Source: Pseudofrankia nepalensis
Lineage (GTDB): Bacteria > Actinomycetota > Actinomycetes > Frankiales > Frankiaceae
Direction: 5' to 3' (one strand)
Assembly (NCBI RefSeq): GCF_016786305.1
Contig: NZ_JADWYV010000020.1
Length of the DNA stretch: 64,000 nucleotides
Below, in pieces: positions 34,824-43,745 of the stretch. The translations under genes were made by a program, and so were the position numbers. Within the stretch, counting starts at the first letter, position 1, and every line of letters starts with the position of its first letter. A model generated the notes under the pieces. That model saw nothing but the letters and a program-made list of their open reading frames with translations, ran no database searches and was not told where the DNA came from.

Positions 34824-35896
34824 GCGGTCACCGACTCGCGGCGCGCCGCCGGGATCGCCGCCGGCCGGGGGCCGGTCCCGCCCGACGCGCCGTTCCCCTC
34901 CTCGCGGCGGTGCCCGCGGGCCAGCTCGGCCAGCGCCGCGAGGTCGACGGCGTCCCTGCCCGCCCTGGCGACCCGCACCGCGGTCAGGGCGGTCAGGGTC
35001 GCCGTGCGCAGGCCGCCCTCGAGCAGGGAGCGCTCGCCGACGATCGCGCCGGGCCCGACCTCGGCGATCCGCGCGCCGTCGACGTCGACCCCGAGCACCC
35101 CGTCGAGGAGCAGGAACAGCGCGTCACCCGGCGTGCCCTGCCGGACCAGCTCGGTGCCGGCGGCCAGGTTGTCGACCTGGGGCCGCTGGCCGGCCCGCAT
35201 GATCCGGTGGGACAGCTCCCGTTCGAGGGCCGTCTCGGCGGCGACCACCAGCGCCGGCGAGTCCTCGTCCCCCCAGGGGGTGTGCCGCCACGAGGGCTGC
35301 GAGGTCCAGCGTGCCCAGTCGGTGATGCCCGACTTGAGCACCAGGTGGCCGTCGGCGTCGTAGACCCAGTGCCGGGGGAAGGCGCTCGCGCCGACCAGGT
35401 CGTACTCGGCCCGCCCGTCGGCGAACAGGGTCAGCGACAGCGTCGACCAGGTGACCGGGCTCTGCAGCCGGAAGTACGGCGGCCGGGAGGTCTGCCGCGG
35501 CAGCGGCAGCGCCGTGCGGCCGCCGCCGGTCTGCGTGAACCGCACCCAGCCGTCCCCGACGACCGGCTCGGCCCGCAGGTCGGGCATGGCGACGCCGGCG
35601 AACGTCGCGCCGAGCCCGCCGAGGCGAACCGTGGTCGCCCCGGTCACCGCGCCGCCCGTGTAGCGGAACGCCAGCACCTCGCCGTCATCCCCGAAGGTCG
35701 CGGCGGCCGACAGCCGGTTGGCGAACCGGAACCGGTCCGCGCGGCGCAGCGCCTCGACGTCGTCGACCTGGGCCGGCAGCGGCTCGTCATAGTGGCTGAC
35801 CCCCAGCGAGAAGGGCAGCTTTCCGAATCCCCGGATCGCCTCCGAAGGAATCCAGGACAACGACATGACACTCGACTCGACCACTCGCGTTCCCAT
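34820..35896 (-). CDS. Cyclic nucleotide-binding domain protein
   Basis: A 358-residue protein. The first ~225 residues form a beta-rich domain I do not recognise (SLSWIPSEAIRGFGKLPFSLG, GRAEYDLVGASAFPRHWVYDADG). Residues ~235-330 are a CRP/cNMP-binding fold: LAAGTELVRQGTPGDALFLLLDGVLGV and the phosphate-binding cassette GPGAIVGERSLLEGGLRTATLTAL, with the expected Glu in GERSLL and Arg in RTAT. There is no DNA-binding helix-turn-helix after it, so it is not a CRP-type regulator. The ATG at 35896 (second of ATGATG) has GGAGGG at proper distance. First gene of an operon with the MBL hydrolase, divergent from the cyclase gene. Confidence 0.82.
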   Translation of the reverse strand: MGTRVVESSVMSLSWIPSEAIRGFGKLPFSLGVSHYDEPLPAQVDDVEALRRADRFRFANRLSAAATFGDDGEVLAFRYTGGAVTGATTVRLGGLGATFAGVAMPDLRAEPVVGDGWVRFTQTGGGRTALPLPRQTSRPPYFRLQSPVTWSTLSLTLFADGRAEYDLVGASAFPRHWVYDADGHLVLKSGITDWARWTSQPSWRHTPWGDEDSPALVVAAETALERELSHRIMRAGQRPQVDNLAAGTELVRQGTPGDALFLLLDGVLGVDVDGARIAEVGPGAIVGERSLLEGGLRTATLTALTAVRVARAGRDAVDLAALAELARGHRREEGNGASGGTGPRPAAIPAARRESVTA

Positions 35897-36227
35897 CATG
35901 CCCTCCGAAAGGAATTGTGTGGCGGGCCTTTTCCGGAACTCCCGCCGACCGGCTGACACCGCCAGACGTTACGGACGCGGCAATGCGCCGCCGAGGGCGT
36001 CAACCGCTTGCTTCCCGGGTGGCAGCACCCCGCGAGTCGGGTGCTGCCAGCGCGGGCGGGCCACCCGCGGCCCACTGAGCTGGGAAAACCCGGCAAGGCG
36101 CCCACGGTGGCTGGGGTCAGGCGGCCGGCCGCCGCCATTCTGTGCGGCCACCCCCCGGGCCACCGGGTGCTAGCACGCCAGAAGAACCGTGCTGATCTCC
36201 TTGGCGCCGCGGGCCGAATCCGGCTGA
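35897..36227. promoter_or_regulatory. Divergent promoter region of the cyclic-nucleotide module
   Basis: About 330 bp between the cNMP-binding gene and the cyclase gene. A perfect 11-bp inverted repeat (36020-36030 with 36039-36049, TGGCAGCACCC arm, loop cgcgagtc) sits in its middle, a candidate shared operator. No CRP-type TGTGA-N6-TCACA site is seen. Confidence 0.5.
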
Positions 36228-37778
36228 ATGTTCGACATGGAACCGATCACGGTGCTGCTCGCCGATGACAACCTCATCGCGCGGGAAGGTATTCGCGCCC
36301 TGCTGGCCATCGACCCGGCCGTGCGGGTCGTCGCGGTCGCGGCCGACCGTGACGAGCTGGTCCGGGCGGCGTTCGAGCTGCGACCGCAGGTCGTCGTGAC
36401 CGACATCCGGATGCCGCCCACCTTCCAGGACGACGGGATCGCCGGCGCCAAGGAGGTCCGCCGCCGGCACCCGGGCACGGGGGTGGTGGTGCTGTCGCAG
36501 TTCGACGACCCCGAGTACGCGATCGCCCTGCTCGCCGACGGCGCCGCCGGGTTCGCCTACCTGCTCAAGGACCAGGTGGGCGACTCGGACCGGCTCTCGA
36601 GGGCCATCCGGGAGGTCGCGGCCGGCGGCTCCATGCTCGACCCGCAGATCGTCGCCACGATGCTCTCGCCGGTGACCCGGCGCGGGGAGCTGACGGCCGA
36701 GCAGGAGGAACTGCTCGCCGACGTGGCCGCCGGCCGGCCGGTGAAGGCGATCGCGGCCGCGCGTGGCGGCACCCCGGAGGCGGTGAACGGCGAGATCGAG
36801 GAGATCTTCCTGCGGCTGGCCGAGGGCGCGAGTGCCGGGCGGCGCGGCGCGCTGCGCCGGCTGCGGCTGCTGCACACCGCGCTGCTGCGCCGCGAGGAGC
36901 AGGGGGAGACGCTGTCCCGGCTGCTCCCGTCGGGGCTCGCCGAGAAGCTGCGCACCGACACCGGCGCCGCCACCGGGCGCACCGAGCGGCTCGACGTCAC
37001 GGTGCTCATCTCGGACGTGCGCGGCTACTCCACGATCGCGGAGTACACCGACCCGGCGGTGCTGGCCGGCCAGCTCAACGCCCACCGCCGCGAGATGAAC
37101 GCGGCGATCCTCGGCCACGGCGGGACGGTGATGCAGTACGTCGGCGACGCGGTGATGGCCGTGTTCGGCGCCCCGTTCGCGCGTCCCGACCACGCCCTGG
37201 CGGCCTGCCGCGCGGCGAGCGCGATGCACGACCGGCAGGCCAGCCTCGACAACGCCTGGGCCGGGGACGGCCTGGAACCGTTCGGGCTCGGCATCGGCGT
37301 GTGCAGCGGCCCGGTGGCCGCGGCCCTGCTCGGCAGCGAGGAACGGCTGGAATACACCCTGGTCGGCGACACGGTGAACCTCGCCCAGCGGTTGGGCGAC
37401 CTCGCCCGGCCCGCCGGGATGACGGTTATCAGTGATGCCACCGCCGCCGCGCTGCGCGGGCATCGGGAGTTCGACGTCTGGGAGATGCCCGCGCGCACGG
37501 TCAAAGGTCGCACCACCCCGGTGCGCCCGTTTCAGCTGCGCCCGCCGGACCTCGGCGGGAGTTCCCTCGCCTCGGGGCCGACCGACTTTCCACGCTTGGT
37601 GGAATGCGCCCCGCCGGTCGATGCGCCCGTGGGAGATTCCCTGGTCGTGGGGACGGTGGACGCCCCGGCTGGGCTCGCCGTCAGGCCGGTCGTCGGGGCG
37701 GGCGCGAGGGTATCCGGCCGCGGCCGCCGGTGGTGGCCCGCCCGCGGCCGGAGCGATGTCCGAGCGCGCGATGAGTAG
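36228..37778 (+). CDS. REC-HTH-class III adenylate/guanylate cyclase
   Basis: A 516-residue cytoplasmic fusion. Residues ~5-125 are a response-regulator receiver with acidic pocket LLADDN, phospho-acceptor about D59 in VVVTDIRMPP, and LLKD with the conserved Lys. Residues ~160-200 form a degenerate LuxR-like helical region (LTAEQEELLADVAAGRPVKAIA). Residues ~255-435 are a class III nucleotidyl cyclase catalytic domain: VTVLISDVRGYSTIAEY (first metal Asp), YVGDAVMAVFGAP (second metal Asp), and YTLVGDTVNLAQRL, with the Asp of the purine-specifying region and the transition-state Asn/Arg pair. A Pro/Gly-rich tail follows. Phosphorylation probably gates cyclase activity. Product cAMP is likelier than cGMP by the YTLVGD region, but unproven. 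ATG at 36237 is an alternative start. Confidence 0.9.
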   Translation: MFDMEPITVLLADDNLIAREGIRALLAIDPAVRVVAVAADRDELVRAAFELRPQVVVTDIRMPPTFQDDGIAGAKEVRRRHPGTGVVVLSQFDDPEYAIALLADGAAGFAYLLKDQVGDSDRLSRAIREVAAGGSMLDPQIVATMLSPVTRRGELTAEQEELLADVAAGRPVKAIAAARGGTPEAVNGEIEEIFLRLAEGASAGRRGALRRLRLLHTALLRREEQGETLSRLLPSGLAEKLRTDTGAATGRTERLDVTVLISDVRGYSTIAEYTDPAVLAGQLNAHRREMNAAILGHGGTVMQYVGDAVMAVFGAPFARPDHALAACRAASAMHDRQASLDNAWAGDGLEPFGLGIGVCSGPVAAALLGSEERLEYTLVGDTVNLAQRLGDLARPAGMTVISDATAAALRGHREFDVWEMPARTVKGRTTPVRPFQLRPPDLGGSSLASGPTDFPRLVECAPPVDAPVGDSLVVGTVDAPAGLAVRPVVGAGARVSGRGRRWWPARGRSDVRARDE

Positions 37779-37942
37779 CCTGTCGCGGCCATTCCTCGTG
37801 CGGCTGTCAGCGGGCCGTCTCGCCGCGGCCAACGACACTCGGACGACGCGGTCGCACCCGAGGAACCGAGCTAACGGAAACCGCCGGCGGGTCGCCGGCG
37901 GAAAGGAATGCCGGCGCACGCCGGCCAGGGGAAGGAACTGAC

Positions 37943-38749
37943 GTGACCAGTACGGACCTGCTCGGCGGCGCGGGTGGGCCGGAGCCCGGCGCCGGTACCG
38001 CCGCCGCTGTCGGCGGCGCCGTTCCCAGCACGCCCACCGCGGCCGATCTCGGGGGGGTCGCGGTGGGCGGCGGGGACGCGGCGCCGGTCGTACGGCTGCG
38101 GGGCGTGCGGCGCACCTTCGATGCCGATCTCGCGCCGGTGCGGGCGCTGCGCGGCGTCGACCTGGACATCGCGGCCGGCGAGTTCGTCGCCGTCACCGGC
38201 CCGTCCGGGTGCGGCAAGTCGACCCTGCTGAACGTGATCGCGGGCCTGGAAACCATCGACGACGGCACCGTCGACGTCGTCGGCGAGCGGATCAGCGAAC
38301 GCGACCCCGACTGGCTCGCCCGGTTCCGGCGGCACCACGTCGGCATCGTCTTCCAGTTCTTCAACCTCATCGACGGCGTGTCCGCGCTGCAGAACATCGT
38401 CCTGCCGGCGTCGATCGGCGGGATGCGCCGGCGCGCCGCCGAGTCCAGGGCCCGGGACCTGCTCGACCTGCTGGGCCTGGCCGACCGTGCCGACCAGCTT
38501 CCGTCCATGCTGTCCGGTGGCCAGCGCCAGCGGCTGGCGATCGCGCGGGCGCTGGTCAACTCCCCGACGCTGCTGCTGGCGGACGAGCCGACCGGCGCGC
38601 TCGACAGCGAGGGCGGGCTGGAGATCCTCGAGCTGTTCCGCCGGCTGCACGCCGACGGCCAGACGATCATCGTGATCACCCACTCCGCGGACGTCGCGGC
38701 CGGCGCGCGGCGCGTCGTGCCGATGCGCGACGGCCGGATCGTCGACTGA
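37943..38749 (+). CDS. MacB/LolD-type ABC transporter ATPase
   Basis: A 268-residue ATPase subunit for FtsX-type permeases. After a ~50-residue Gly/Ala-rich N-terminus comes VVRLRGVRRTF, Walker A VTGPSGCGKSTLLN, the Q-loop GIVFQFFNLIDGVSALQNI, the signature LSGGQRQRLAIARAL and Walker B LLLADEPTGALDS, then ITHSADVAAGA. LolD/MacB-like features are the ALRGVDLDI start and the FFNL segment. GTG at 37943 follows GGGGAAGGAA. Seven bases separate its stop from the first permease gene. Forms one operon with two permeases and a histidine kinase. Confidence 0.93.
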   Translation: MTSTDLLGGAGGPEPGAGTAAAVGGAVPSTPTAADLGGVAVGGGDAAPVVRLRGVRRTFDADLAPVRALRGVDLDIAAGEFVAVTGPSGCGKSTLLNVIAGLETIDDGTVDVVGERISERDPDWLARFRRHHVGIVFQFFNLIDGVSALQNIVLPASIGGMRRRAAESRARDLLDLLGLADRADQLPSMLSGGQRQRLAIARALVNSPTLLLADEPTGALDSEGGLEILELFRRLHADGQTIIVITHSADVAAGARRVVPMRDGRIVD

Positions 38750-38756
38750 GACCGCT

Positions 38757-41258
38757 ATGACCACGAAGCAGAGGTCCGATCGAGCCGCGGACAATGCGCC
38801 CGGCCCAAGGCCGCGTGGCGTCACGGGCCCGGTGGCCGGCCTGTGGCGCCCGGTCTGGGCGTGGCTACGGCTGGACCTGCGGCGGCGCTGGCTGTCCCTG
38901 CTCGCGCTCGCGCTGCTGGTCGCGCTCGCCACGGGCACGGTCATGACCGCCGCGGCCGGCGCCCGCCGCGGCGCCTCCGCCCTCGACCGGATGCTCGACG
39001 TCACGCTGCCCGTCACGCTGATGCCGGTGCCGGGCGGGCCTGGCGGGCCCGGCTTCGACTGGGAGGCCGCGCGGCGCCTGCCCGGCGTGGCGGCCGTGGG
39101 CACGTTCCTGGCGTCCGGCACCTTTTCCATTGAAGGCCACCCCGGGGTGGAAATCGGCGGCGTGCCCATGGACACCGAGATCAACCGGACGGTCGAGCGC
39201 CCGGTCGTCCTGGCCGGCCGGCTCGCGGACCCGGCCCGGGTGGACGAGGCGGTCGTCAGCTCACGCTTCCTTGAGCACTCAGGGCTGTCGGTGGGGGACA
39301 CCGTGACCGCGATCCTGCCGACCCCGGCCGAGACAGACGCCATGTTGGCCAACAACGGTCCGGCCTCGGTCTCGTTCTCTGGTCCGCGCCAGCGGCTCAC
39401 GATCGTCGGCGTTGTCCGCTCCTTCTGGTGGTTCCACGACGATCCGGCCTACCTCGGCGGCATCCAGACCACCTACGGGTTCACCGAGGCCTACCGGGAG
39501 AACCTGGTCGGCACCGGCGACCAGGCCTTTGTGGTCGGCCTGGTCCGGCTGCGCGACGGCGCCGCCGGGATACCGGCCTTCCAGGCCGCGCTCGACCGGC
39601 TGGCGAAACACCCGGTCGACGCCTTCGACATCGTCAAGGAGGCGGCGGACTACCGGGCCACCACCACCTTCGAGGCCGGCGCGCTGGCCGCGTTCGCGCT
39701 GGCGGCCTACCTCGCCGCCGTGGTCCTGGTCGGGCAGGCCGTCGTCCGGTTCGTGATCGGCGCGACCGCCGACCTCGGCGTGCTGCGCACGCTCGGTCTG
39801 ACCACCCGGCAGGCCACCGTCGCGGCCGCGGCCGGCCCCGTGCTCGCCACCACCGCCGGGGCGCTTGCCGGGGCCGTCGCGGCGGCGGCCGTCTCGCCGC
39901 TGTTCCCCATCGGCTCCGCGGCGGACGTCGAGCCCAGGCCGGGCTTCGACGTCGACCTCGCGGTGCTTGCCGCGGTGGTAGGCGTGACGGTGCTGCTGGT
40001 CGCCGTGGCGGCGACCACGACGGCGTTCGCCGCCTCGGTGCGCGGGATCCGGCCCGCGCGGCCACGCGGGTCGGGGTTCGCGCGGCTGGCCTACCGCGCG
40101 GGCCTTCCGGCCCCGGTGCTGACCGGACTACGGTTCGCGCTCGAACCGGGCCGGGCCGGTGCCGCGGTGCGCCCGGCGCTGGTCGGCGCGGTCGTCGGCG
40201 TCCTCGGCGTGCTGGGCTCGCTGACATTCCAGAGCGGCGTCGCCGACGCGGCGGCCAACCCCGCCCGATTCGGGCAGAGCTTCGAGGTTGGAAGCGTCGT
40301 CGGCTGGGGCGGCGAGGACTTCGCGCCGGCCGACGACATCAGGCGCCTCGTGGCCGCCGACCGCGACGTGCTCGCGGTCAACGACACGCTGGTCGACGTC
40401 GCGACCGTCGAGCGCCGGCCGGTGACGCTGTTCAGCCTCGACCCGGGCACCGGCCGCCCGCTGTCGGTCCCGGTGCTGTCCGGCCGCCTGCCGGCGACCC
40501 CGGGCGAGATCGTGCTGGCACCCGGCGTCGCCAGCCGGGCCGGCGCCAGGGTGGGCGACATCGTCACCGTCACCGGGCGGAGCCTGGCGGACGGCAGGCC
40601 GATGCGGGTGACCGGGCTGGCGTTCGTCCCGCAGGACTCGCACACCGACTACAACCAGGGCGGCTGGGTGAGCGCGGCCGGCTATCGCGCGCTGTTCCCG
40701 GACGGCTTCAAGTACCACGAGTTCCACGTCGAGCTGCGGCCGGGCGCCAGCGCGCCGGCCGTGCGCGACCGGCTCAACGAGGCCGCCGGCGCCGGCGACG
40801 TCTTTTATGTCCTGACCGACGAGCTACCGATCGACGCGATGAACCGCTTCTTGGGCATCGCCGCCCTGCCCCGCCTCCTCGGGGCCTTCCTGGGTGTGCT
40901 CGCCGTGGGCACGGTCGGGCATGCCCTGTTCGTCGGGGTGCGCCGCCGCCGGCACGAGGTCGCGGTGCTGCGCGCCCTGGGCACCACCCGCTGGCAGTCG
41001 CGGGCGATCGTGCTGACCCAGGCCGCCGTCATCGTGCTCGTCGGCCTGGCCGTCGGCGTGCCGGTCGGCGTCCTGCTCGGCCGCGCGCTGTGGCGGGCGA
41101 TCGCGACGAGCACTCCGCTGATCTACGTGCCGCCCCTCGCGACGGCCGCTCTCGCGCTCGTCGTCCCGGCCGTGATCGTCACCGTGGGTGTCCTGGCGTC
41201 CGTTCCTGCCCGGCGCGCGGCCCGCCTGCGCGTGCCGGACGTCCTGCGAGCCGAGTGA
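38757..41258 (+). CDS. FtsX-family ABC transporter permease (copy 1)
   Basis: An 833-residue permease with two FtsX domains. An N-terminal helix (WLSLLALALLVALATGTVMTAAAG) is followed by a large extracytoplasmic domain with MacB-like features, then three helices with VLRTLGLTTRQATVAAAAG around residue 340, a second external domain, and a C-terminal three-helix FtsX block with HEVAVLRALGTTRWQSRAIVLTQA near residue 740. The second permease is a close paralogue throughout. With the upstream ATPase it probably forms a mechanotransmission-type or lipoprotein/lipid transporter; the substrate is unknown. Starts 7 bp after the ATPase stop. Confidence 0.92.
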   Translation: MTTKQRSDRAADNAPGPRPRGVTGPVAGLWRPVWAWLRLDLRRRWLSLLALALLVALATGTVMTAAAGARRGASALDRMLDVTLPVTLMPVPGGPGGPGFDWEAARRLPGVAAVGTFLASGTFSIEGHPGVEIGGVPMDTEINRTVERPVVLAGRLADPARVDEAVVSSRFLEHSGLSVGDTVTAILPTPAETDAMLANNGPASVSFSGPRQRLTIVGVVRSFWWFHDDPAYLGGIQTTYGFTEAYRENLVGTGDQAFVVGLVRLRDGAAGIPAFQAALDRLAKHPVDAFDIVKEAADYRATTTFEAGALAAFALAAYLAAVVLVGQAVVRFVIGATADLGVLRTLGLTTRQATVAAAAGPVLATTAGALAGAVAAAAVSPLFPIGSAADVEPRPGFDVDLAVLAAVVGVTVLLVAVAATTTAFAASVRGIRPARPRGSGFARLAYRAGLPAPVLTGLRFALEPGRAGAAVRPALVGAVVGVLGVLGSLTFQSGVADAAANPARFGQSFEVGSVVGWGGEDFAPADDIRRLVAADRDVLAVNDTLVDVATVERRPVTLFSLDPGTGRPLSVPVLSGRLPATPGEIVLAPGVASRAGARVGDIVTVTGRSLADGRPMRVTGLAFVPQDSHTDYNQGGWVSAAGYRALFPDGFKYHEFHVELRPGASAPAVRDRLNEAAGAGDVFYVLTDELPIDAMNRFLGIAALPRLLGAFLGVLAVGTVGHALFVGVRRRRHEVAVLRALGTTRWQSRAIVLTQAAVIVLVGLAVGVPVGVLLGRALWRAIATSTPLIYVPPLATAALALVVPAVIVTVGVLASVPARRAARLRVPDVLRAE

Positions 41259-41264
41259 GCGACG

Positions 41265-43739
41265 ATGACAATCAGAACTTCGGAGGCGGCCACGGATGGG
41301 CGCACGCGGGTCGGGGGTAGTCCGGTGGCGCGCGTCTGGCGGCCGGTCTGGGCGTGGCTGCGGCTCGACCTGCGGCGCCGCTGGCTGTCCCTGCTCATGC
41401 TCGCACTGCTGGTCGCGCTGGCCACCGGCACTGTCATGACCGCCGCGGCCGGCGCCCGCCGCGGCGCCTCGGCGCTCGACCGGATCCTCGCCGTCACGTC
41501 GCCGGCCACGGTGGCCGCCGTGCCGAACGAGCCCGGCTTCGACTGGGAGGCCGTGCGTCGCCTGCCCGGCGTGGAGGCGGTGGGCACCATCCTGCTCACC
41601 GGCAGCTATGCCATCGAAGGCCACCCGGAGATCGAGGTTCTGTCTCCCGCGATGGACGACGAGACCATGCGGACGGTCGAACGCCCCGCGGTGCTGGCCG
41701 GCCGGCTCCCCGACCCGGCCCGGGCCGACGAGGCCGTCGTCAGCCCACGCTTCGTCGAGACGACCGGGCTGTCGGTCGGCGACACGGTGACGGCGCTCCT
41801 GCCGACGCCCGCGGCGACCGACGCCGCCGCCCTGAACGAGGAGCCGATCTCCTACACGGGCCCGCGCCAGCCGCTCACGATCGTCGGTGTCGTCCGGTCC
41901 GGCTGGTGGACGCGCGAACCCCAGGACTCTCCTGGCGGCCTCGGGACCACCTTCGCGTTCACCGAGACCTACCGGGAGAACCTGGTCGGCGCCACCGGTG
42001 ACGCGGCCATCGTGAACGCCATGGTCCGGCTTAGCGCCGGCGCCGCCGGGATACCCGCGTTCCAGGAGGCGCTCGACCGGCTGGCGACCCATCCCGTCGA
42101 GACCCTCAACGTCGTCGAGGACCAGCGGAAGTTCCGCGAGACCACGACGTTCGAAGCCGCGGGGCTGGCCGCCTTCGCGCTGGCGGCCTACCTCGCCGCG
42201 GTGGTCCTGCTCGGGCAGGCCGTCGTCCGGCTCGTGATCGGCGCGACCGCCGATCTCGGCGTGCTGCGCACGCTCGGTCTGACCACCCGGCAGGCCACCG
42301 TCGCGGCCGCCGCCGGGCCGGTCCTGGCCACGGCCGCCGGGCTGCTCGCCGGGGCGGGCGCGGCGGTGGCCGTCTCGCCGCTGTTCCCGCTCGGCTCCGC
42401 GGCGCTGGTCGAGCCCGAGCCGGGCGTCGACCTCGACGTTTCGGTGATCCTCGCCGTCTCGGGCGTGACGCTGCTGCTGGTGGCCGTCGCGGCGACCACG
42501 ACGGCCTTCGCCACGTCGGTGGGCGGCGTCCGGCCGGCCCGGCCGCGCGGATCCGCGGCCGCGCGCCTGGCCTACCGCCTCGGCCTCCCGGTCCCGGTGC
42601 TGACGGGCGTGCGGTTCGCGCTTGAACCGGGCCGGGCCGGCGCCGCCGTCCGGCCGGCGCTGGTGGGCGCGGTCGTCGGCGTCCTCGGCGTGGTGGGCTC
42701 GCTGACGTTCCAGGCCGGTGTCGCCGACGCGGCGGCCAACCCCGCCCGGTTCGGGCAGACCTTCGCGGTCGTGAGCATCGTCGGCTTCAACGACCGCGAC
42801 TTCGGGCCGGCCGACGACGTCGTGCGCGCCGCGGCGGCCGACCCCGACGTGGTCGCGGTCAACGACACCCGGGTCGGCGTCGCGACGGTCGAGCGCCGGC
42901 CGGTGACGGTGTTCAGCCTCGACGAGGTGGCCGGACGCCCGTCGTCGGTCCAGGTGCTCGCCGGCCGGCTGCCGGCCACGCCGGGCGAGATCGTGCTGGC
43001 GCCCGGCGTCGCGCGTCGGACCGGCGCCAGGGTGGGCGACGTCCTCACCGTGGCCGGGCGGGACCCAGCGGACGGCACGCCGATGCGGCTGACCGGGCTG
43101 GCCTTCGTTCCCCAGGACCCGCACACCACCTACGACGAGGGCGGCTGGGTGAGCGCGAGTGGCTACCACGCGCTGTTCGACGGCGGCTTCAAGTACCACG
43201 AGGTCCGCGTCGAGCTGCGGCCCGGGGCCAGCACGCTCGCCGTGCGTGACCGGCTCAACGAGGCCGTCGGCGCCGACGACGCCTTCTTCGTCGTCGGCGA
43301 CGAGCTCCCGCTTGAGGCGCAGGACCGCTTCCGCGGCGTCGCCGTCCTGCCGCGCTTTCTGGGAGCCTTCCTGGGGGTGCTCGCCGTCGGCGCGGTCGGG
43401 CACGCCCTGTTCGTCGGGGTGCGCCGCCGCCGGCACGAGGTCGCGGTGCTGCGCGCGCTGGGCACGACCCGGTGGCAGGCGCGGGCGATCGTGCTGACCC
43501 AGGCCGCCGTGATCGGGGCCATCGGCCTGGCCGTGGGCGTGCCGGTCGGCGTGCTGCTCGGCCGCGCGCTGTGGCGGGCGGTCGCGACGAGCACTCCGCT
43601 GATCTACGTGCCGCCGGTCGCGGCGCTCGCGCTGGCGCTCGCCGTGCCGACCGCCGTCCTCGCGGTGGGTCTGCTGGCGTCCGTTCCGGCCCGGCGCGCG
43701 GCCCGCCTGCACGTGCCGGACGTCCTGCGAGCCGAGTGA
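41265..43739 (+). CDS. FtsX-family ABC transporter permease (copy 2)
   Basis: An 824-residue permease, the tandem duplicate of the preceding gene. It has the same order of helices and external domains, with long identical stretches (for example RPVWAWLRLDLRRRWLSLL, LGVLRTLGLTTRQATVAAAA, HEVAVLRALGTTRWQ). Differences cluster in the external domains, where the first copy has extra Gly/Pro residues. The ABC ATPase may drive a heterodimer of the two copies. The 36 bases spanning the end of each permease gene and the start of the following gene are identical (see findings). A histidine kinase follows after 6 bp. Confidence 0.92.
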   Translation: MTIRTSEAATDGRTRVGGSPVARVWRPVWAWLRLDLRRRWLSLLMLALLVALATGTVMTAAAGARRGASALDRILAVTSPATVAAVPNEPGFDWEAVRRLPGVEAVGTILLTGSYAIEGHPEIEVLSPAMDDETMRTVERPAVLAGRLPDPARADEAVVSPRFVETTGLSVGDTVTALLPTPAATDAAALNEEPISYTGPRQPLTIVGVVRSGWWTREPQDSPGGLGTTFAFTETYRENLVGATGDAAIVNAMVRLSAGAAGIPAFQEALDRLATHPVETLNVVEDQRKFRETTTFEAAGLAAFALAAYLAAVVLLGQAVVRLVIGATADLGVLRTLGLTTRQATVAAAAGPVLATAAGLLAGAGAAVAVSPLFPLGSAALVEPEPGVDLDVSVILAVSGVTLLLVAVAATTTAFATSVGGVRPARPRGSAAARLAYRLGLPVPVLTGVRFALEPGRAGAAVRPALVGAVVGVLGVVGSLTFQAGVADAAANPARFGQTFAVVSIVGFNDRDFGPADDVVRAAAADPDVVAVNDTRVGVATVERRPVTVFSLDEVAGRPSSVQVLAGRLPATPGEIVLAPGVARRTGARVGDVLTVAGRDPADGTPMRLTGLAFVPQDPHTTYDEGGWVSASGYHALFDGGFKYHEVRVELRPGASTLAVRDRLNEAVGADDAFFVVGDELPLEAQDRFRGVAVLPRFLGAFLGVLAVGAVGHALFVGVRRRRHEVAVLRALGTTRWQARAIVLTQAAVIGAIGLAVGVPVGVLLGRALWRAVATSTPLIYVPPVAALALALAVPTAVLAVGLLASVPARRAARLHVPDVLRAE

Positions 43740-43745
43740 GCGACG

